Source: Actinosynnema sp040640215 (lineage in GTDB: Bacteria > Actinomycetota > Actinomycetes > Mycobacteriales > Pseudonocardiaceae). Taken from it: a DNA stretch of 64,000 bases. A model generated the notes under the pieces. That model ran no database searches and was not told the DNA's origin. It saw nothing but the letters and a program-made list of their open reading frames with translations. Made by a program: the position numbers and the translations under genes. How positions within the stretch are numbered: position 1 is the stretch's first letter; every line of letters starts with the position of its first letter. Where the stretch lies: NCBI RefSeq assembly GCF_040640215.1, contig NZ_JBFABG010000006.1, positions 62,001-126,000 on the forward strand, in the 5' to 3' direction. This document shows positions 24,613 to 34,025 of this stretch, in pieces.

Positions 24613-25659
24613 ATGCGTCCCCATCGGTACGTGGCGGCGTTCGCCGTCGCCGGTCTGCTGGCCGGCTGTGGCGCGGCGGAACCGTCCGCCGACACGCCGC
24701 TCAAGATGGCGTTCGTCTACGCCACGTCGACGCAGAACCCGTTCCAGGAGATGGCCTTCGGCGCGAAGGCCGCCGCGGCCGACGCCGGGAACATCGACCT
24801 GACGCTGAGCGCACCGTCCCAGGTGGACGGTCCGCAGGAGGTCCAGCTCTTCCAGTCGGCGATCCGCAACTCCAAGGACGGCGTCGCCCTGGAGACGCTG
24901 ACCCCCGACCTGTTCGTGCGCCCGCTCAACCAGGCCACCGACCTGGGCGTGCCGATCGTCGCCGTGGACACCGCTCCCCCGGCGGGCACCAAGGTCGACC
25001 TGTTCATCGGCAACAGCAACACCGAGCTGGGCAAGCTGCTCGGCGAGGAGTTCGTCAAGCAGGTGCCGGAGGGCACCACCGGCGAGGTCGTGCTGGGCAA
25101 CGCGATCCCCGGCCTGACCCTGTTGCAGCAGCGGCTGGACGGCATGAAGTCGGTCATCGAGGCCAAGCGCCCCGGCCTGACGATCACCGGCCCGTTCGAC
25201 TCCGGCTCCGAGCCGACGTCGAACTTCAACAAGTGGAACGACATCGTCAAGGCGCACCCGGACGCCATCGGCTACCTGGGCGTCGGCGCGCAGGACGCGG
25301 TGTCGCTGGCGCTGATCCAGAAGAACACCGGCCGCAAGTTCCTGGCCGGCTCGTGCGACCCGGACGTCGCCGCGCTCCAGGCCGTCAAGGACGGCTACGT
25401 GTTCGCGCTCGCCTCGCCCGAGCACTGGATGAAGGGCTACGTCGCGCTGCGCATCCTGGCCGACCACGCGCGCACCAAGAAGGAGATGCCCAAGGGCTGG
25501 TGGGACACCGGCTCGCTGGTGGTGAACGCGGCCAACATCGACCAGATCATGGCGCGCCAGAAGGACGAGGACTCCCGCAAGGCGGCGTTCAAGGCGGAGA
25601 CCGACAAGCAGCTCGCCGACCCGGCGAAGCACCTCAAGCCCATCGGGGAGGCCAACTGA
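24613..25659 (+). CDS. Sugar ABC transporter substrate-binding lipoprotein
   Basis: A 348-aa extracellular lipoprotein of the RbsB (Peripla_BP_4) type. The signal ends in the lipobox LLAGC (Cys19), followed by KMAFVYATSTQNPFQEMAFG, the typical opening of the fold. The ATG at 24613 has AGGAAAGAGG upstream and yields a proper signal peptide. An in-frame GTG at 24583 overlaps the permease stop and could also be used, but would put extra residues before the signal. It delivers the sugar to the permease. The ligand is unknown. Confidence 0.9.
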   Translation: MRPHRYVAAFAVAGLLAGCGAAEPSADTPLKMAFVYATSTQNPFQEMAFGAKAAAADAGNIDLTLSAPSQVDGPQEVQLFQSAIRNSKDGVALETLTPDLFVRPLNQATDLGVPIVAVDTAPPAGTKVDLFIGNSNTELGKLLGEEFVKQVPEGTTGEVVLGNAIPGLTLLQQRLDGMKSVIEAKRPGLTITGPFDSGSEPTSNFNKWNDIVKAHPDAIGYLGVGAQDAVSLALIQKNTGRKFLAGSCDPDVAALQAVKDGYVFALASPEHWMKGYVALRILADHARTKKEMPKGWWDTGSLVVNAANIDQIMARQKDEDSRKAAFKAETDKQLADPAKHLKPIGEAN

Positions 25660-27143
25660 TGCACGCCTTCACCGCGCACGGGATCACCAAGACCTACGGC
25701 GGGGTCACCGCGCTGGCCGGAGCGGACCTCACGCTGCGCCCCGGTTCGGTGCACGCCCTGCTGGGCGAGAACGGCGCGGGCAAGTCCACGCTGATCAAGG
25801 TGATCACCGGGGCGGTGTCGCCGGACGCCGGCACGCTGCGGCTGGCGGGCGCGGACGTCGCCTTCGCCAGCACGGCCGAGGCGGCGGCCAACGGCGTCGC
25901 CGTGGTGTCGCAGGAGCTCAACCTGTTCCCCGACCTGGACGTGCTGGCCAACCTCTACCCGATGCGCGAGCCGACCCGGGGTCCGTTGCTCAACCGGGCG
26001 GAGATGCTGGCCAAGGCGGTGCCGGTGCTGGAGCAGCTCGGCCTGGACGTGGACCCGAAGGCCAGGCTCGGCTCGCTCTCGCTCGCGCAGCGGCAGCTCG
26101 TGGAGATCGCGAAGGCGCTGATCGTGCGGCCCAGGGTGCTGATCCTGGACGAGCCCACGTCGGCGCTGGACAAGGACAGCTCGGCGCTCCTGCTCGACGT
26201 CCTGCGGGTGCTGCGCGACCGCGAGGTGGCGGTGGTGTTCGTGTCGCACATCCTCGAAGAGGTGATGAACCTGTGCGACGAGATCACCGTGCTGCGCGAG
26301 GGCCGCACGGTGCTCGACGCCCGGCCGCGCGCCGAGCTCGACATCGGCGACGTCGTGCACGCCATGCTGGGCAAGGACCTGCCGGTGCCGGTGCGCACGA
26401 CCGGCACGCCGGGCGCGGCGAAGCTGGAACTGCGCGGTGTGACGGTGAAGGACCGGCTCACCGACGTGGACCTGGTGTGCTCGGGCGGCGAGATCGTCGG
26501 CCTGGCCGGGCTCGCCGGGTCCGGGCACACCACGGCGCTGGAGGTCGTCGCGGGCATCCGGCGGCCGGTGCGGGGCTCGATCACGCTGCCCGGCGGGCGG
26601 ACCCCCCGGGACTTCCGGTCCGCCATCGCGGCCGGGGTGGCGCTGGTGTCGGGCGACCGGCGGCGGGTCGGGCTGATGCTCGACAAGCCGGTGTGGGAGA
26701 ACATCGCCCAGGTCCGGCCGGTGGCGCTGGCGGCGGCCGGCGGGCTGCTGCGCACCGGCGCGCTGCGCGAGTCGGCGCGGGCGCTGGCCGAGCGGGTGCG
26801 GGTGCAGCCGCCGAACGTGGACATCCGCGCCGGGCTGCTGTCCGGCGGCAACCAGCAGAAGGTGGTGCTGGCGAAGTGGCTGGCGGCGGACCCGTCCGTG
26901 CTGCTGCTGGACGACCCGACGCGGGGCGTGGACCTGGGTGCGCGCGCCGAGATCCACGCGCTGCTGCGGGCCGTGGCGGACGCGGGCAAGATCGTCGTGC
27001 TGTGCTCCACCGACCTGGACGAGCTGGTCGTGGCGTGCGACCGGGTCGTGGTCTTCCACAAGGGCGAGGTGTGCGCGGAGCTGACCGGTGACCGGATCGA
27101 CCAGCACACCATCCTGCGCACGATGAACACCGGCGAGGTCTGA
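25659..27143 (+). CDS. Sugar ABC transporter ATP-binding protein (two-domain, RbsA-like)
   Basis: A 494-aa protein with two ABC cassettes in tandem. The first has Walker A GENGAGKST, an LSLAQRQLVEIAKAL signature and LILDEPTSALD. The second has a degenerate Walker A (GLAGSGHTTA) but an intact LSGGNQQKVVLAKWL signature and LLLDDPTRGVD, the normal pattern for CUT2 ATPases. The ATG overlaps the binding-protein stop by one base (TGATG). It powers uptake through the RbsC-like permease. Confidence 0.93.
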   Translation: MHAFTAHGITKTYGGVTALAGADLTLRPGSVHALLGENGAGKSTLIKVITGAVSPDAGTLRLAGADVAFASTAEAAANGVAVVSQELNLFPDLDVLANLYPMREPTRGPLLNRAEMLAKAVPVLEQLGLDVDPKARLGSLSLAQRQLVEIAKALIVRPRVLILDEPTSALDKDSSALLLDVLRVLRDREVAVVFVSHILEEVMNLCDEITVLREGRTVLDARPRAELDIGDVVHAMLGKDLPVPVRTTGTPGAAKLELRGVTVKDRLTDVDLVCSGGEIVGLAGLAGSGHTTALEVVAGIRRPVRGSITLPGGRTPRDFRSAIAAGVALVSGDRRRVGLMLDKPVWENIAQVRPVALAAAGGLLRTGALRESARALAERVRVQPPNVDIRAGLLSGGNQQKVVLAKWLAADPSVLLLDDPTRGVDLGARAEIHALLRAVADAGKIVVLCSTDLDELVVACDRVVVFHKGEVCAELTGDRIDQHTILRTMNTGEV

Positions 27144-27275
27144 GCCGGACCGACGGCCGCGCCGGGGGCTTCTCCTCCGGTGCGGCCTGGCGGTCGGCAC
27201 GGGCCCACGTGAACGGAAACCACTCGTTCGTGAGGGTGGTGTCCCCGGCTGGCGGATGGCCGACCGGGGCCGCGA

Positions 27276-28604
27276 GTGCCACTCTCGACCGTTGTGACGG
27301 ACACCGCCCCCGCCGAACAGGCGACCGCGACCTCCGACTGGACCACGCCGACCGGGCTGGGGACGTCCGCGGCCCGTCTGGCGGCCCGGTTCGCCCGACT
27401 GCGGCCCGAACCACCCGCACCGACCCCCGTGCCCCCACCCGCCGCACCACCGAGCACCGCGCCACCGGTCCCCGGCCTGAGCACGTCGTACCCCGGTCTC
27501 CCCGTCCCGCCCGGCTCGCCGCACCCCGGTCTGCCCGGTGTGCCGGACCTGGCCGCGCTGCTGGGCGAAGTGGCGCTGGTGGGCGAGGCGGCGCGGACCG
27601 CCGGGGCCGCCCCCGGCCCGGGGTACGCCCTGCGCGAGTGGGGCGACGGCACCCGCTCGCCGCTCTACGTCCCGGTCGTCGAGCGCGTCGACGACGTGCT
27701 CACCGGCGCGGTCGAGGACCGGCTGGTCGAGTGGGCCGAGCGGTGCGGTTTCGTCGGCGAGGAGCTGGACCACCTGCGCGGCGCGGGGTTCGGCCGGCTG
27801 GCCGTGCTCGCCCACACCGACAGCGACGACCCCGAGCACCTGCTGATCGCGGCCAAGCTGAACGCCGCCTGGTGGGCCGCCGACGACCTGTACGCCGACG
27901 ACAGCGAGCGGGGCGCGACACCCACGGAGCTGCCGCCCCGGCTGGCGCTCGCGATGGCCGCCATGGACCCGCTGCCCGCCGCCGGCGAGTTCACCGCCCC
28001 GCTGGAGGAGGCCCTGGCCGCCGAGCCGGTGCTGGTGGCGCTGCGCTCCGGGATCGACCACCTGTCCCGGTTCGGCTCGCCGGCCCTGGTGCAGCGGGTG
28101 AACTACTCGACGTTCGCGATGTTCGTCGCCTGGAACACCTACGCGGCGTGGCGGCACACCGGCGACTACCCGCCCGCGTGGAAGTACCTGGCCACCCGCC
28201 AGCACGACACGTTCTACACGTCCATGACGCTGGTCGACGCGGTCGGCGGCTACGAGGTGCCGGCCGAGCTGTACTACGACCCGCGCGTGCGGCGCGCCGC
28301 GTTCCAGGCGGGCACGGCGGCCGTCCTGGTCAACGATCTGCTCTCGGTGGCCAAGGACGCGGCCGACGAGAACCCGGTGGTCAACATGGTGCTCCAGATC
28401 GCGGCCGACCGGGAGTGCCCGATCGCCGAGGCGACCGAGGTGACCGTGGACCTGCACAACCGCTTCGTGCGCGATTTCGAGGCCGGCCACCGGGAACTGC
28501 TGGCCGTCCCGTCCCCCGAGCTGCACCGCTTCCTGCGCGGCCTGCGGGCGTGGATGGGCGGCGGCTTCGAGTGGCACAACACGAACCCGCGCTACCGCGC
28601 CTGA
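27276..28604 (+). CDS. Terpene cyclase, 2-methylisoborneol-synthase-like
   Basis: A 442-aa class I terpene cyclase. A Pro/Ala-rich disordered N-terminus (about residues 40-90) precedes the catalytic domain, the layout of 2-methylisoborneol synthases. Metal-binding motifs are DDLYADD (203-209) and NDLLSVAKD (353-361), the latter with Asp in place of the usual final Glu. Such enzymes cyclise (2-methyl-)geranyl diphosphate. The usual partners, a GPP methyltransferase and a family-2 encapsulin, are not adjacent, so the product may differ. GTG at 27276 or 27294 could be the start. Confidence 0.82.
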   Translation: MPLSTVVTDTAPAEQATATSDWTTPTGLGTSAARLAARFARLRPEPPAPTPVPPPAAPPSTAPPVPGLSTSYPGLPVPPGSPHPGLPGVPDLAALLGEVALVGEAARTAGAAPGPGYALREWGDGTRSPLYVPVVERVDDVLTGAVEDRLVEWAERCGFVGEELDHLRGAGFGRLAVLAHTDSDDPEHLLIAAKLNAAWWAADDLYADDSERGATPTELPPRLALAMAAMDPLPAAGEFTAPLEEALAAEPVLVALRSGIDHLSRFGSPALVQRVNYSTFAMFVAWNTYAAWRHTGDYPPAWKYLATRQHDTFYTSMTLVDAVGGYEVPAELYYDPRVRRAAFQAGTAAVLVNDLLSVAKDAADENPVVNMVLQIAADRECPIAEATEVTVDLHNRFVRDFEAGHRELLAVPSPELHRFLRGLRAWMGGGFEWHNTNPRYRA

Positions 28605-28642
28605 CCCCACCGCTCACGCCGCTCACCGCGGTGACCACTCCC

Positions 28643-28692
28643 AGGACGGCCGTACCCGAATCCGGAGGACACCGGATCGAGACGGCCGTCCT
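28643..28692 (+). terminator. Nested hairpin after the terpene cyclase gene
   Basis: Outer arms AGGACGGCCGT (28643-28653) and ACGGCCGTCCT (28682-28692) enclose inner arms ATCCGG (28660-28665) and CCGGAT (28672-28677). It starts 38 bases after the cyclase stop codon and is the likely transcription terminator. Confidence 0.6.
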
Positions 28693-28825
28693 CCGTCGTC
28701 CCGCCCGGCTCCCACCGACCGGCGGCCCGCGTCCCCGGGGCACGGCGGACTCCGTCCTCAGGCGCGGCGACCCGCACCGGGCCACACCACGTCCCCGCCC
28801 CCGGCCGGACTTCCACGTCGTCAGC

Positions 28826-29074
28826 TCACCATTCGTCCACGGGGTACGGACGCCCGGCCGCCTTCGACGCGATGGCCTCTGCCAGTCGTCCGAGGTCGTC
28901 GGCCAACTCCACCTCCACATCGGCCAGTTCGACGCTGTACCTGGTCCGACCGGCCGCCTGAGCGCCGTGGGCACTTTCATCCATGAGCCGGACTATGTAG
29001 CGCCCCAACCGGGTGTTGACGCTGGTGAGCCAGGTGTTGAACAGCAATTCGTCCTTGGTCACCGCACCACGCAC
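28826..29074 (-). CDS. Small protein of unknown function
   Basis: An 82-aa acidic, helical protein that I do not recognise (ELLFNTWLTSVNTRLGRY near the start, ELADVEVELADDLGRLAEA near the end). It has no signal or membrane segment. A GTG at 29074 or the in-frame GTG four codons later could be the start; ribosome binding sites are weak. Codon use is actinomycete-like in third positions and no longer frame competes, so it is probably real. The 277 bases between it and the GMC gene are AT-richer and hold no gene I can support. Confidence 0.5.
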   Translation of the reverse strand: MRGAVTKDELLFNTWLTSVNTRLGRYIVRLMDESAHGAQAAGRTRYSVELADVEVELADDLGRLAEAIASKAAGRPYPVDEW

Positions 29075-29351
29075 CGTCCCATCCGTTCCACGACAGCGGC
29101 TCGGGTCGAGCCGTCATGGCCAACGTAGGGACGACCGAGGGTCACCAGTTGCACATATCTTGTAACGATCGGCGAGTCGCACGCCCTCCGAAGCACCGTC
29201 GCCCAGAATATTCGCACCCACCGTTGCGCCGAAAAGCGGACCTCGCCGATTCCGCGCGATATTCCGCACGGCGAGGACCCGCCCCGCGCACGTTTATCCG
29301 CACTGGTGCCGGTCGGACTTCAGGGCCGCGCCGGGGGACGCGGGCCGTTTG

Positions 29352-30791
29352 TCACCCGGAGATCAGTTCGGCCGCCTTCTCCGCGATCATCGCGGTCGGG
29401 CTGTTGGTGTTGCCGGAGACGATCGAGGGCATGACCGAGGCGTCGGCCACCCGCAGTCCCCCGATCCCGCGCACCCGGAGTTCGGCGTCCACCACGCTGC
29501 CCATGGCGCAGGTGCCGGACTGGTGGTGGTAGGTGGTCACGGAGCGCCGCACGTAGTCGCGCAGTTCCAGCCTGCCCGGGTAGATCTCGTCCGCGCCCCA
29601 CTCCTTGAGCGCCCGCTCGTGCCCGATCTCCTGGCACAGCAGGACCGCTTCGACCAGGGCGTCCACATCGGACCCGGCGGACAGCGCGCGCGGGTCGATC
29701 ACCGGCGGGCCGTCCGGGGCGGACAGCGTCACGCGGCCGGAGCTCTCCGGGCGGATCAGCCCCGCCATCAGCGAGAACCCGTTGTCGGGGCCGGACATCC
29801 ACTTCTCGTACAGCGGGGCGCTGAAGTGCAGCGGCTGGAGGTCGGGGCCCGCCAGGCCGGGGCGGCTGCGCCAGAACAGGTGCGTCTGCGCGGGCGGGAT
29901 GCCCGGCGTGTGCCCGATCGGCTTGGCGGCGCTGAAGATCGTCGGGACCAGCCAGTGGTCCTGGAGGTTGTCGCCGACGCCCGGCAGGTCCGCGACCACG
30001 TCGACGCCCGACGCCCGCAGGTCGTCGGCGGGCCCGATGCCCGAGCGCAGCAGCACCAGCGGCGACCCCAGCGCGCCCGCGCTGAGCACCACCTCGCCGG
30101 CGCGGGCCCGGCGCACCCGGTCGTACTCGGTCCACTCCACGCCCACGCACCGGTCGCCGGACATCAGCAGCTTCCGCACGTGCGCGTTCGTGACGAGGGT
30201 GAACCTCGGGTGGTCGAGCACGGGGGTGAGGTAGGCGCGCGCGGTGGTGTGCCGCTCCCCCGCCGCGATGGTGAACTGCATCCGGCTGACGCCGGTCTGG
30301 TCGCCGTCGTTGTAGTCCGCGTTGTACGGCACCCCGGCCTGCTGCGCGGCGGCCACGATCGAGTCCTGGACGGCGTCGGCGGCGTAGTCGCGCAGGATGG
30401 TCAGCGGCCCGTCCTCGATCCGCCGGAACACCGGCTCGACGTCCGCCCACGACCAGCCGGCGTTGCCGCGCGCGGCCCAGTCGTCGTAGTCGGCGGGGTT
30501 GCCGCGAACGTGGATCATCGCGTTGAGCGCGTGCGAACCGCCCAGCACCCGCCCCCTGGGCAGGTGCAACGACCGGCCTCCGGCGTCGCGCTGGGGCACC
30601 GACCGCAAGCCCCAGTCCTGCGCGCTGTCCCAGAGCTCGTGCATCCGCAGCGGGTCGTGGATGGCGGGGTTCAGGTCCCGGTCGCCGGCCTCCAGGAGCA
30701 GCACCGTGCCCTCTGTCCGGTCCAGCAGCCGCCGGGCCAGCACACAGCCGGCCGTGCCCCCACCCACCACCACGAAGTCCGCGTCGACCAT
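29352..30791 (-). CDS. GMC family oxidoreductase (choline dehydrogenase-like)
   Basis: A 479-aa FAD flavoprotein. The ADP-binding motif VVVGGGTAGCVLARRL lies at 7-22. The GMC signature GRVLGGSHALNAMIHVRGN lies near 80-98. The C-terminal catalytic His-Asn pair is seen as YHHQSGTCAMG and SGNTNSPTAM. It should oxidise an alcohol. The ATG at 30791 places the FAD motif at the usual position. It is alone on its strand, with 190 empty bases upstream. Substrate unknown. Confidence 0.92.
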   Translation of the reverse strand: MVDADFVVVGGGTAGCVLARRLLDRTEGTVLLLEAGDRDLNPAIHDPLRMHELWDSAQDWGLRSVPQRDAGGRSLHLPRGRVLGGSHALNAMIHVRGNPADYDDWAARGNAGWSWADVEPVFRRIEDGPLTILRDYAADAVQDSIVAAAQQAGVPYNADYNDGDQTGVSRMQFTIAAGERHTTARAYLTPVLDHPRFTLVTNAHVRKLLMSGDRCVGVEWTEYDRVRRARAGEVVLSAGALGSPLVLLRSGIGPADDLRASGVDVVADLPGVGDNLQDHWLVPTIFSAAKPIGHTPGIPPAQTHLFWRSRPGLAGPDLQPLHFSAPLYEKWMSGPDNGFSLMAGLIRPESSGRVTLSAPDGPPVIDPRALSAGSDVDALVEAVLLCQEIGHERALKEWGADEIYPGRLELRDYVRRSVTTYHHQSGTCAMGSVVDAELRVRGIGGLRVADASVMPSIVSGNTNSPTAMIAEKAAELISG

Positions 30792-30981
30792 TGCCCCAGT
30801 CCAGCAAACGGGCGGCTGTCTTCCTTGAACCGGAGCGCACGGCCGTTGTCCGGCCGCGCATCGGGCACAGGAGGACGTGAACCGCACCGGACCCGGACCG
30901 CGCAAGCCCCGGGCTGCGGGGCCACGTGCGGAGCCCCTCGGGCGGGACGGGACCGGGCGGGGACGCCCGGACCACCGCCGG

Positions 30982-32010
30982 TTAGTCGGTCTCGTCCTCG
31001 AACTCGCCGATCAGCTCTTCCAGCAGGTCCTCCAGCGCCGCGATGCCCACCACGTCGTCGCCGTCCGCGACCAGCGCGAGCTGCGAGCGGTGCGCGCGCA
31101 TCTCGCTCACCGCGTCCGTCACCGACAGCGACGACGGCAGGGTGAGCGGAGCGGTCATCAGCTCGCGCGCCGGGCGGGCCTGTCCCACCGCGGTCGCCCG
31201 GACCACCTCGCGGATGTGCACCAGGCCGACGAAGCGGCCGTCCTCGGCGCGCACCGGGAAGCGGGAGTGGCCCGTCGCGCGGCTGTGGTGCTCCACGTCG
31301 TACGCGTCGGTGTCCTCGCGCACGCTGTCCACTTCGGACACCGGGACCATCACCTGCGCCAGGGACGTGCCGCGCAACTGGAGCATCCGGGTCAGCAGCC
31401 GCCGCTGGCCCTCCGGGATGAGGCCGTGCTCGGCGGACTGGCGCACCAGCATCCGGATGTCGTCCGGCTGGTCCGCCCGCGACAGCTCGTCCTGCGGCTG
31501 CACCTTCAGCAGCCGCAGCAACGCGTTCGTGGTGTGGTTGAGCGAGGTCAGCACCCACCGCACGGACCTGGCGAACGCCCGGAACGGGATCGCCAGCAGC
31601 AGCGCCGAGCGCTCCGGGTGCGCGATGGCCCACGACTTGGGTGCCATCTCGCCGACCACCATGTGCAGGAAGACCACCAGCACCAGGCTGATCGTGAACG
31701 CGACCGCGTAGGAGAGCCGGGTCGGCAGGCCCAGCGCCAGGAACAGCGGGTCGAGCAGGTCGGCGACGGCGGGCTTGGCCAGCGCGCCCAACCCCAGGGT
31801 GCACAGCGTGATGCCGAGCTGCGCGCCGGCGAGCATGAGGGACAGCTCGCGCACCCCGGCCACGGCCGCGCGCGCGGCCCGGCTGCCGTCCTCGGCGGCC
31901 TGTTCCAGGCGGTGCCGCTTGGCGGCGATCAGGGCGAACTCGCCGGCCACGAAGAAGGCGTTGGCCACCAGCAGGACCAGTGACGCGAACAGCGCCCCAC
32001 CGGTGTTCAT
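30982..32010 (-). CDS. CNNM/CBS-domain membrane protein, short paralogue
   Basis: A 342-aa membrane protein of the CNNM/CorB-like (hemolysin C) family. A CNNM membrane domain (residues about 1-180, with FVAGEFALIAAKRHRLEQA and VVGEMAPKSWAIAHPE) is followed by two CBS domains (MVPVSEVDSV, MTAPLTLPSS). It lacks the C-terminal CorC_HlyC domain found in its upstream partner. Family members act in Mg2+/Co2+ export or homeostasis. It overlaps the upstream paralogue by 4 bases (ATGA), suggesting they work as a heterodimer. Confidence 0.9.
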   Translation of the reverse strand: MNTGGALFASLVLLVANAFFVAGEFALIAAKRHRLEQAAEDGSRAARAAVAGVRELSLMLAGAQLGITLCTLGLGALAKPAVADLLDPLFLALGLPTRLSYAVAFTISLVLVVFLHMVVGEMAPKSWAIAHPERSALLLAIPFRAFARSVRWVLTSLNHTTNALLRLLKVQPQDELSRADQPDDIRMLVRQSAEHGLIPEGQRRLLTRMLQLRGTSLAQVMVPVSEVDSVREDTDAYDVEHHSRATGHSRFPVRAEDGRFVGLVHIREVVRATAVGQARPARELMTAPLTLPSSLSVTDAVSEMRAHRSQLALVADGDDVVGIAALEDLLEELIGEFEDETD

Positions 32011-33305
32011 CGGCCACCCTCCGCGTGCAGCAGGACGGCGCTGGGCACGTGCCGGGACACCTCGGCCACCCGCACCACCACGCCGTCGAGGGCGAGTTCG
32101 TCACCGGCGCGCGCGGTGCGGCCCAGCCGGTGCAGCACCAGGCCGGACACGGTGTCGTAGCTGTCGTCGGAGGGCAGTTCGATACCGGTGGCGTCGGCGA
32201 TCTCGTCGATCCGCGACCGACCGGGCACCGACCACCAGCCGTCCGGGCGGCGGCGCACCCCCTCGGCGACGATGTCGTCCTCGTCGTGGATCTCGCCCAC
32301 GAGCTCCTCGGCGAGGTCCTCCAGCGAGACCACGCCCGCGAAGCCGCCGAACTCGTCGACCACGCACGCGAGCTGGCGGCGCTCGGTGCGCAGCCGTTCC
32401 AGCACGGCGGGCAGGCCGAGCGAGGCGGGCACCACGAGCGCGGGCACGGCGATCGACCGCACGGGGGTGCCGCGCCGGTGCTCCGGCGGCACGGTCAGCA
32501 CCTCGGCCAGGCCAACGACGCCGATCAGGTCGTCCAGGTCGTGGCCGACCACGGGGAACCGGGAGTGCCCGGTGTCGAGCAGTTCCACGACGTGCGAGGT
32601 GGGCTCGTCCGCGCCGACCGTGCGGACCGCGACGCGCGGCGTCATCGCCTGGTCGGCGGTGAGCCCCCGGAAGTCCAGGCCCCGGTCGAGCAGGCGGGTG
32701 AGCTCGGGGTCGAGGTGGCCCTCCGCGCCGGCCGCGCCGATGATCTGCGCCAGGTCCTCGGAGGTCGCGCCCTGCGGGAGCTCCTCGACGGGTTCGATGC
32801 CGACCGCGCGCAGCAGCCGGTTGGCCGAGGCGTCGAACAGGCGGATCACCGGACCGGTCACCTTCAGGTAGACCGCGGTGGAGGGGGCCAGGAACTTCGC
32901 CAGCGCTTCCGGCTTGGCGATGGCCAGGTTCTTGGGGAACAGCTCGCCGAGCACCATCTGCACGACGGTGGCGAACACCAGCGCCAGGACCAGCGACAGC
33001 GACATCCGCGCCGCCTCGGGGAGGCCGGTGAAGCCGAGCAGGTCGGCCAGGCCGGTGCCGAGCAGCGGTTCGGCGATGTAGCCGACCAGCAGCGCGGTGA
33101 CCGTGATGCCGAACTGGGCTCCGGAGAGCATGAACGAGAGCTGGGTGGTGACGGCGTACGCGCGGTCGGCGGCCTTGTCGCCGTTCTCCGCCATCTGCCG
33201 GAGGCGACCGCGGTCGACCGCCATGTAGGCGAACTCCTGCGCGACGAAGTACCCGGTCGCGGCGGTGAGCGCGACGATGGCCAGCAGGCCGCCGAGGATC
33301 AGCAC
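32007..33305 (-). CDS. CNNM/CBS/CorC_HlyC-domain membrane protein
   Basis: A 432-aa paralogue of the next gene. It has a CNNM domain (FVAQEFAYMAVDRGRLRQMA, VLGELFPKNLAIAKPE), a CBS pair (AMTPRVAVRTV, VDEFGGFAGVVSLEDLAEE) and a C-terminal CorC_HlyC domain (GRSRIDEIADATGIELP). It is likely involved in Mg2+ or Co2+ efflux or sensing at the cytoplasmic membrane; CBS domains bind adenine nucleotides. The start is GTG at 33305. Divergent from a MerR regulator 109 bases away, which may control the pair. Confidence 0.92.
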   Translation of the reverse strand: MLILGGLLAIVALTAATGYFVAQEFAYMAVDRGRLRQMAENGDKAADRAYAVTTQLSFMLSGAQFGITVTALLVGYIAEPLLGTGLADLLGFTGLPEAARMSLSLVLALVFATVVQMVLGELFPKNLAIAKPEALAKFLAPSTAVYLKVTGPVIRLFDASANRLLRAVGIEPVEELPQGATSEDLAQIIGAAGAEGHLDPELTRLLDRGLDFRGLTADQAMTPRVAVRTVGADEPTSHVVELLDTGHSRFPVVGHDLDDLIGVVGLAEVLTVPPEHRRGTPVRSIAVPALVVPASLGLPAVLERLRTERRQLACVVDEFGGFAGVVSLEDLAEELVGEIHDEDDIVAEGVRRRPDGWWSVPGRSRIDEIADATGIELPSDDSYDTVSGLVLHRLGRTARAGDELALDGVVVRVAEVSRHVPSAVLLHAEGGR

Positions 33306-33413
33306 GGCGCACCGCCGCGAGGTGGCCGGGGCTCGCCCGGCTCGCTACTGCAACCGTCGGAATCCGTCGGATCAGGCATGACATCGACACTAGCACGTGG
33401 CACTGTATGGTTT

Positions 33414-33812
33414 GTGAGCGAGGCCCTGATCAGGATCGGTGAGTTGGCGGCCCGAGCGGGCGTCAGCATCCGCACGGTGGACTATTACACCCAGTTGGGA
33501 TTGATCGCGCCCGCTCAGCGCACCGCGGGCAACTACCGGTTGTACCGGCTGGCCGACGTGGAGCGCATCCACCTGGTGCAGCGGCTCGAAGTGCACGGGT
33601 TGCCGCTGGACGAGATCGCGGTGGCGCTGACCGGCGGCCAGACCGACGTGGGCGCGATCCTGACCCTCATCGACGACGACCTCCGGGTGCTGCACGCGGC
33701 GGCCGAGACCGCCTCGCCCGAGCTCCAGGGCATCCTCGGTGCCATCGCGACCCGGGTGCACGCGCTGATCACCATCGCGCTCCAGATCCCGCCGGACCTC
33801 CCGCTGCCGTAG
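33414..33812 (+). CDS. MerR family transcriptional regulator
   Basis: A 132-aa MerR-type regulator. The winged helix is clear (IRIGELAARAGVSIRTVDYY, then NYRLYRLADVERIHLVQRL); a short coiled coil and C-terminal helix follow. No cysteines are present for metal binding, so it is not a classical metal sensor. The start is GTG at 33414; a TATGGT box at 33406-33411 is too close to be its own -10, so the promoter is unclear. Divergent orientation to the CNNM genes suggests it may regulate them. Confidence 0.87.
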   Translation: MSEALIRIGELAARAGVSIRTVDYYTQLGLIAPAQRTAGNYRLYRLADVERIHLVQRLEVHGLPLDEIAVALTGGQTDVGAILTLIDDDLRVLHAAAETASPELQGILGAIATRVHALITIALQIPPDLPLP

Positions 33813-33922
33813 CCGCCGGTGCCCGCTCGCCGCGACCGGAACTCACCCGTCCGCTGGGCCCGTCACCGGGCGTGCGAACGACACCACCCTGCCTGGTGAC
33901 AGCGCGCTGATTTATGCCGTTC

Positions 33923-33951
33923 TGCATCACTCTTTCGAGTAATTCGAATAT
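33923..33951 (+). promoter_or_regulatory. Shared 15-base element upstream of the polysaccharide operon
   Basis: TGCATCACTCTTTCG (33923-33937) is identical to 46865-46879, upstream of the second polysaccharide operon. Here the ACTCTTTCGAGT part (33929-33940) is also a small palindrome. CGAAT follows in both copies at slightly different spacing. CTGCAT and GAATAT (33946-33951), 18 bases apart, could serve as promoter boxes. It ends 88 bases before the first gene of the operon. Confidence 0.45.
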
Positions 33952-34025
33952 CGCCCGATCGGGACGGGAATTTCCGGGTCGTACGCTGCCACCCGTCGAA
34001 TTCCTTTTCCCCGTGGAGTTGTCGC

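Noticed and set aside
25437..28610. A 1057-codon minus-strand open frame opposite the ABC and terpene cyclase genes
   Set aside because: Low-complexity Arg/His/Gly product; the plus-strand genes have full family motifs.
33400..33413. TATGGT as a -10 box for merR
   Set aside because: Only two bases from the GTG start, too close for a transcript including the start codon.
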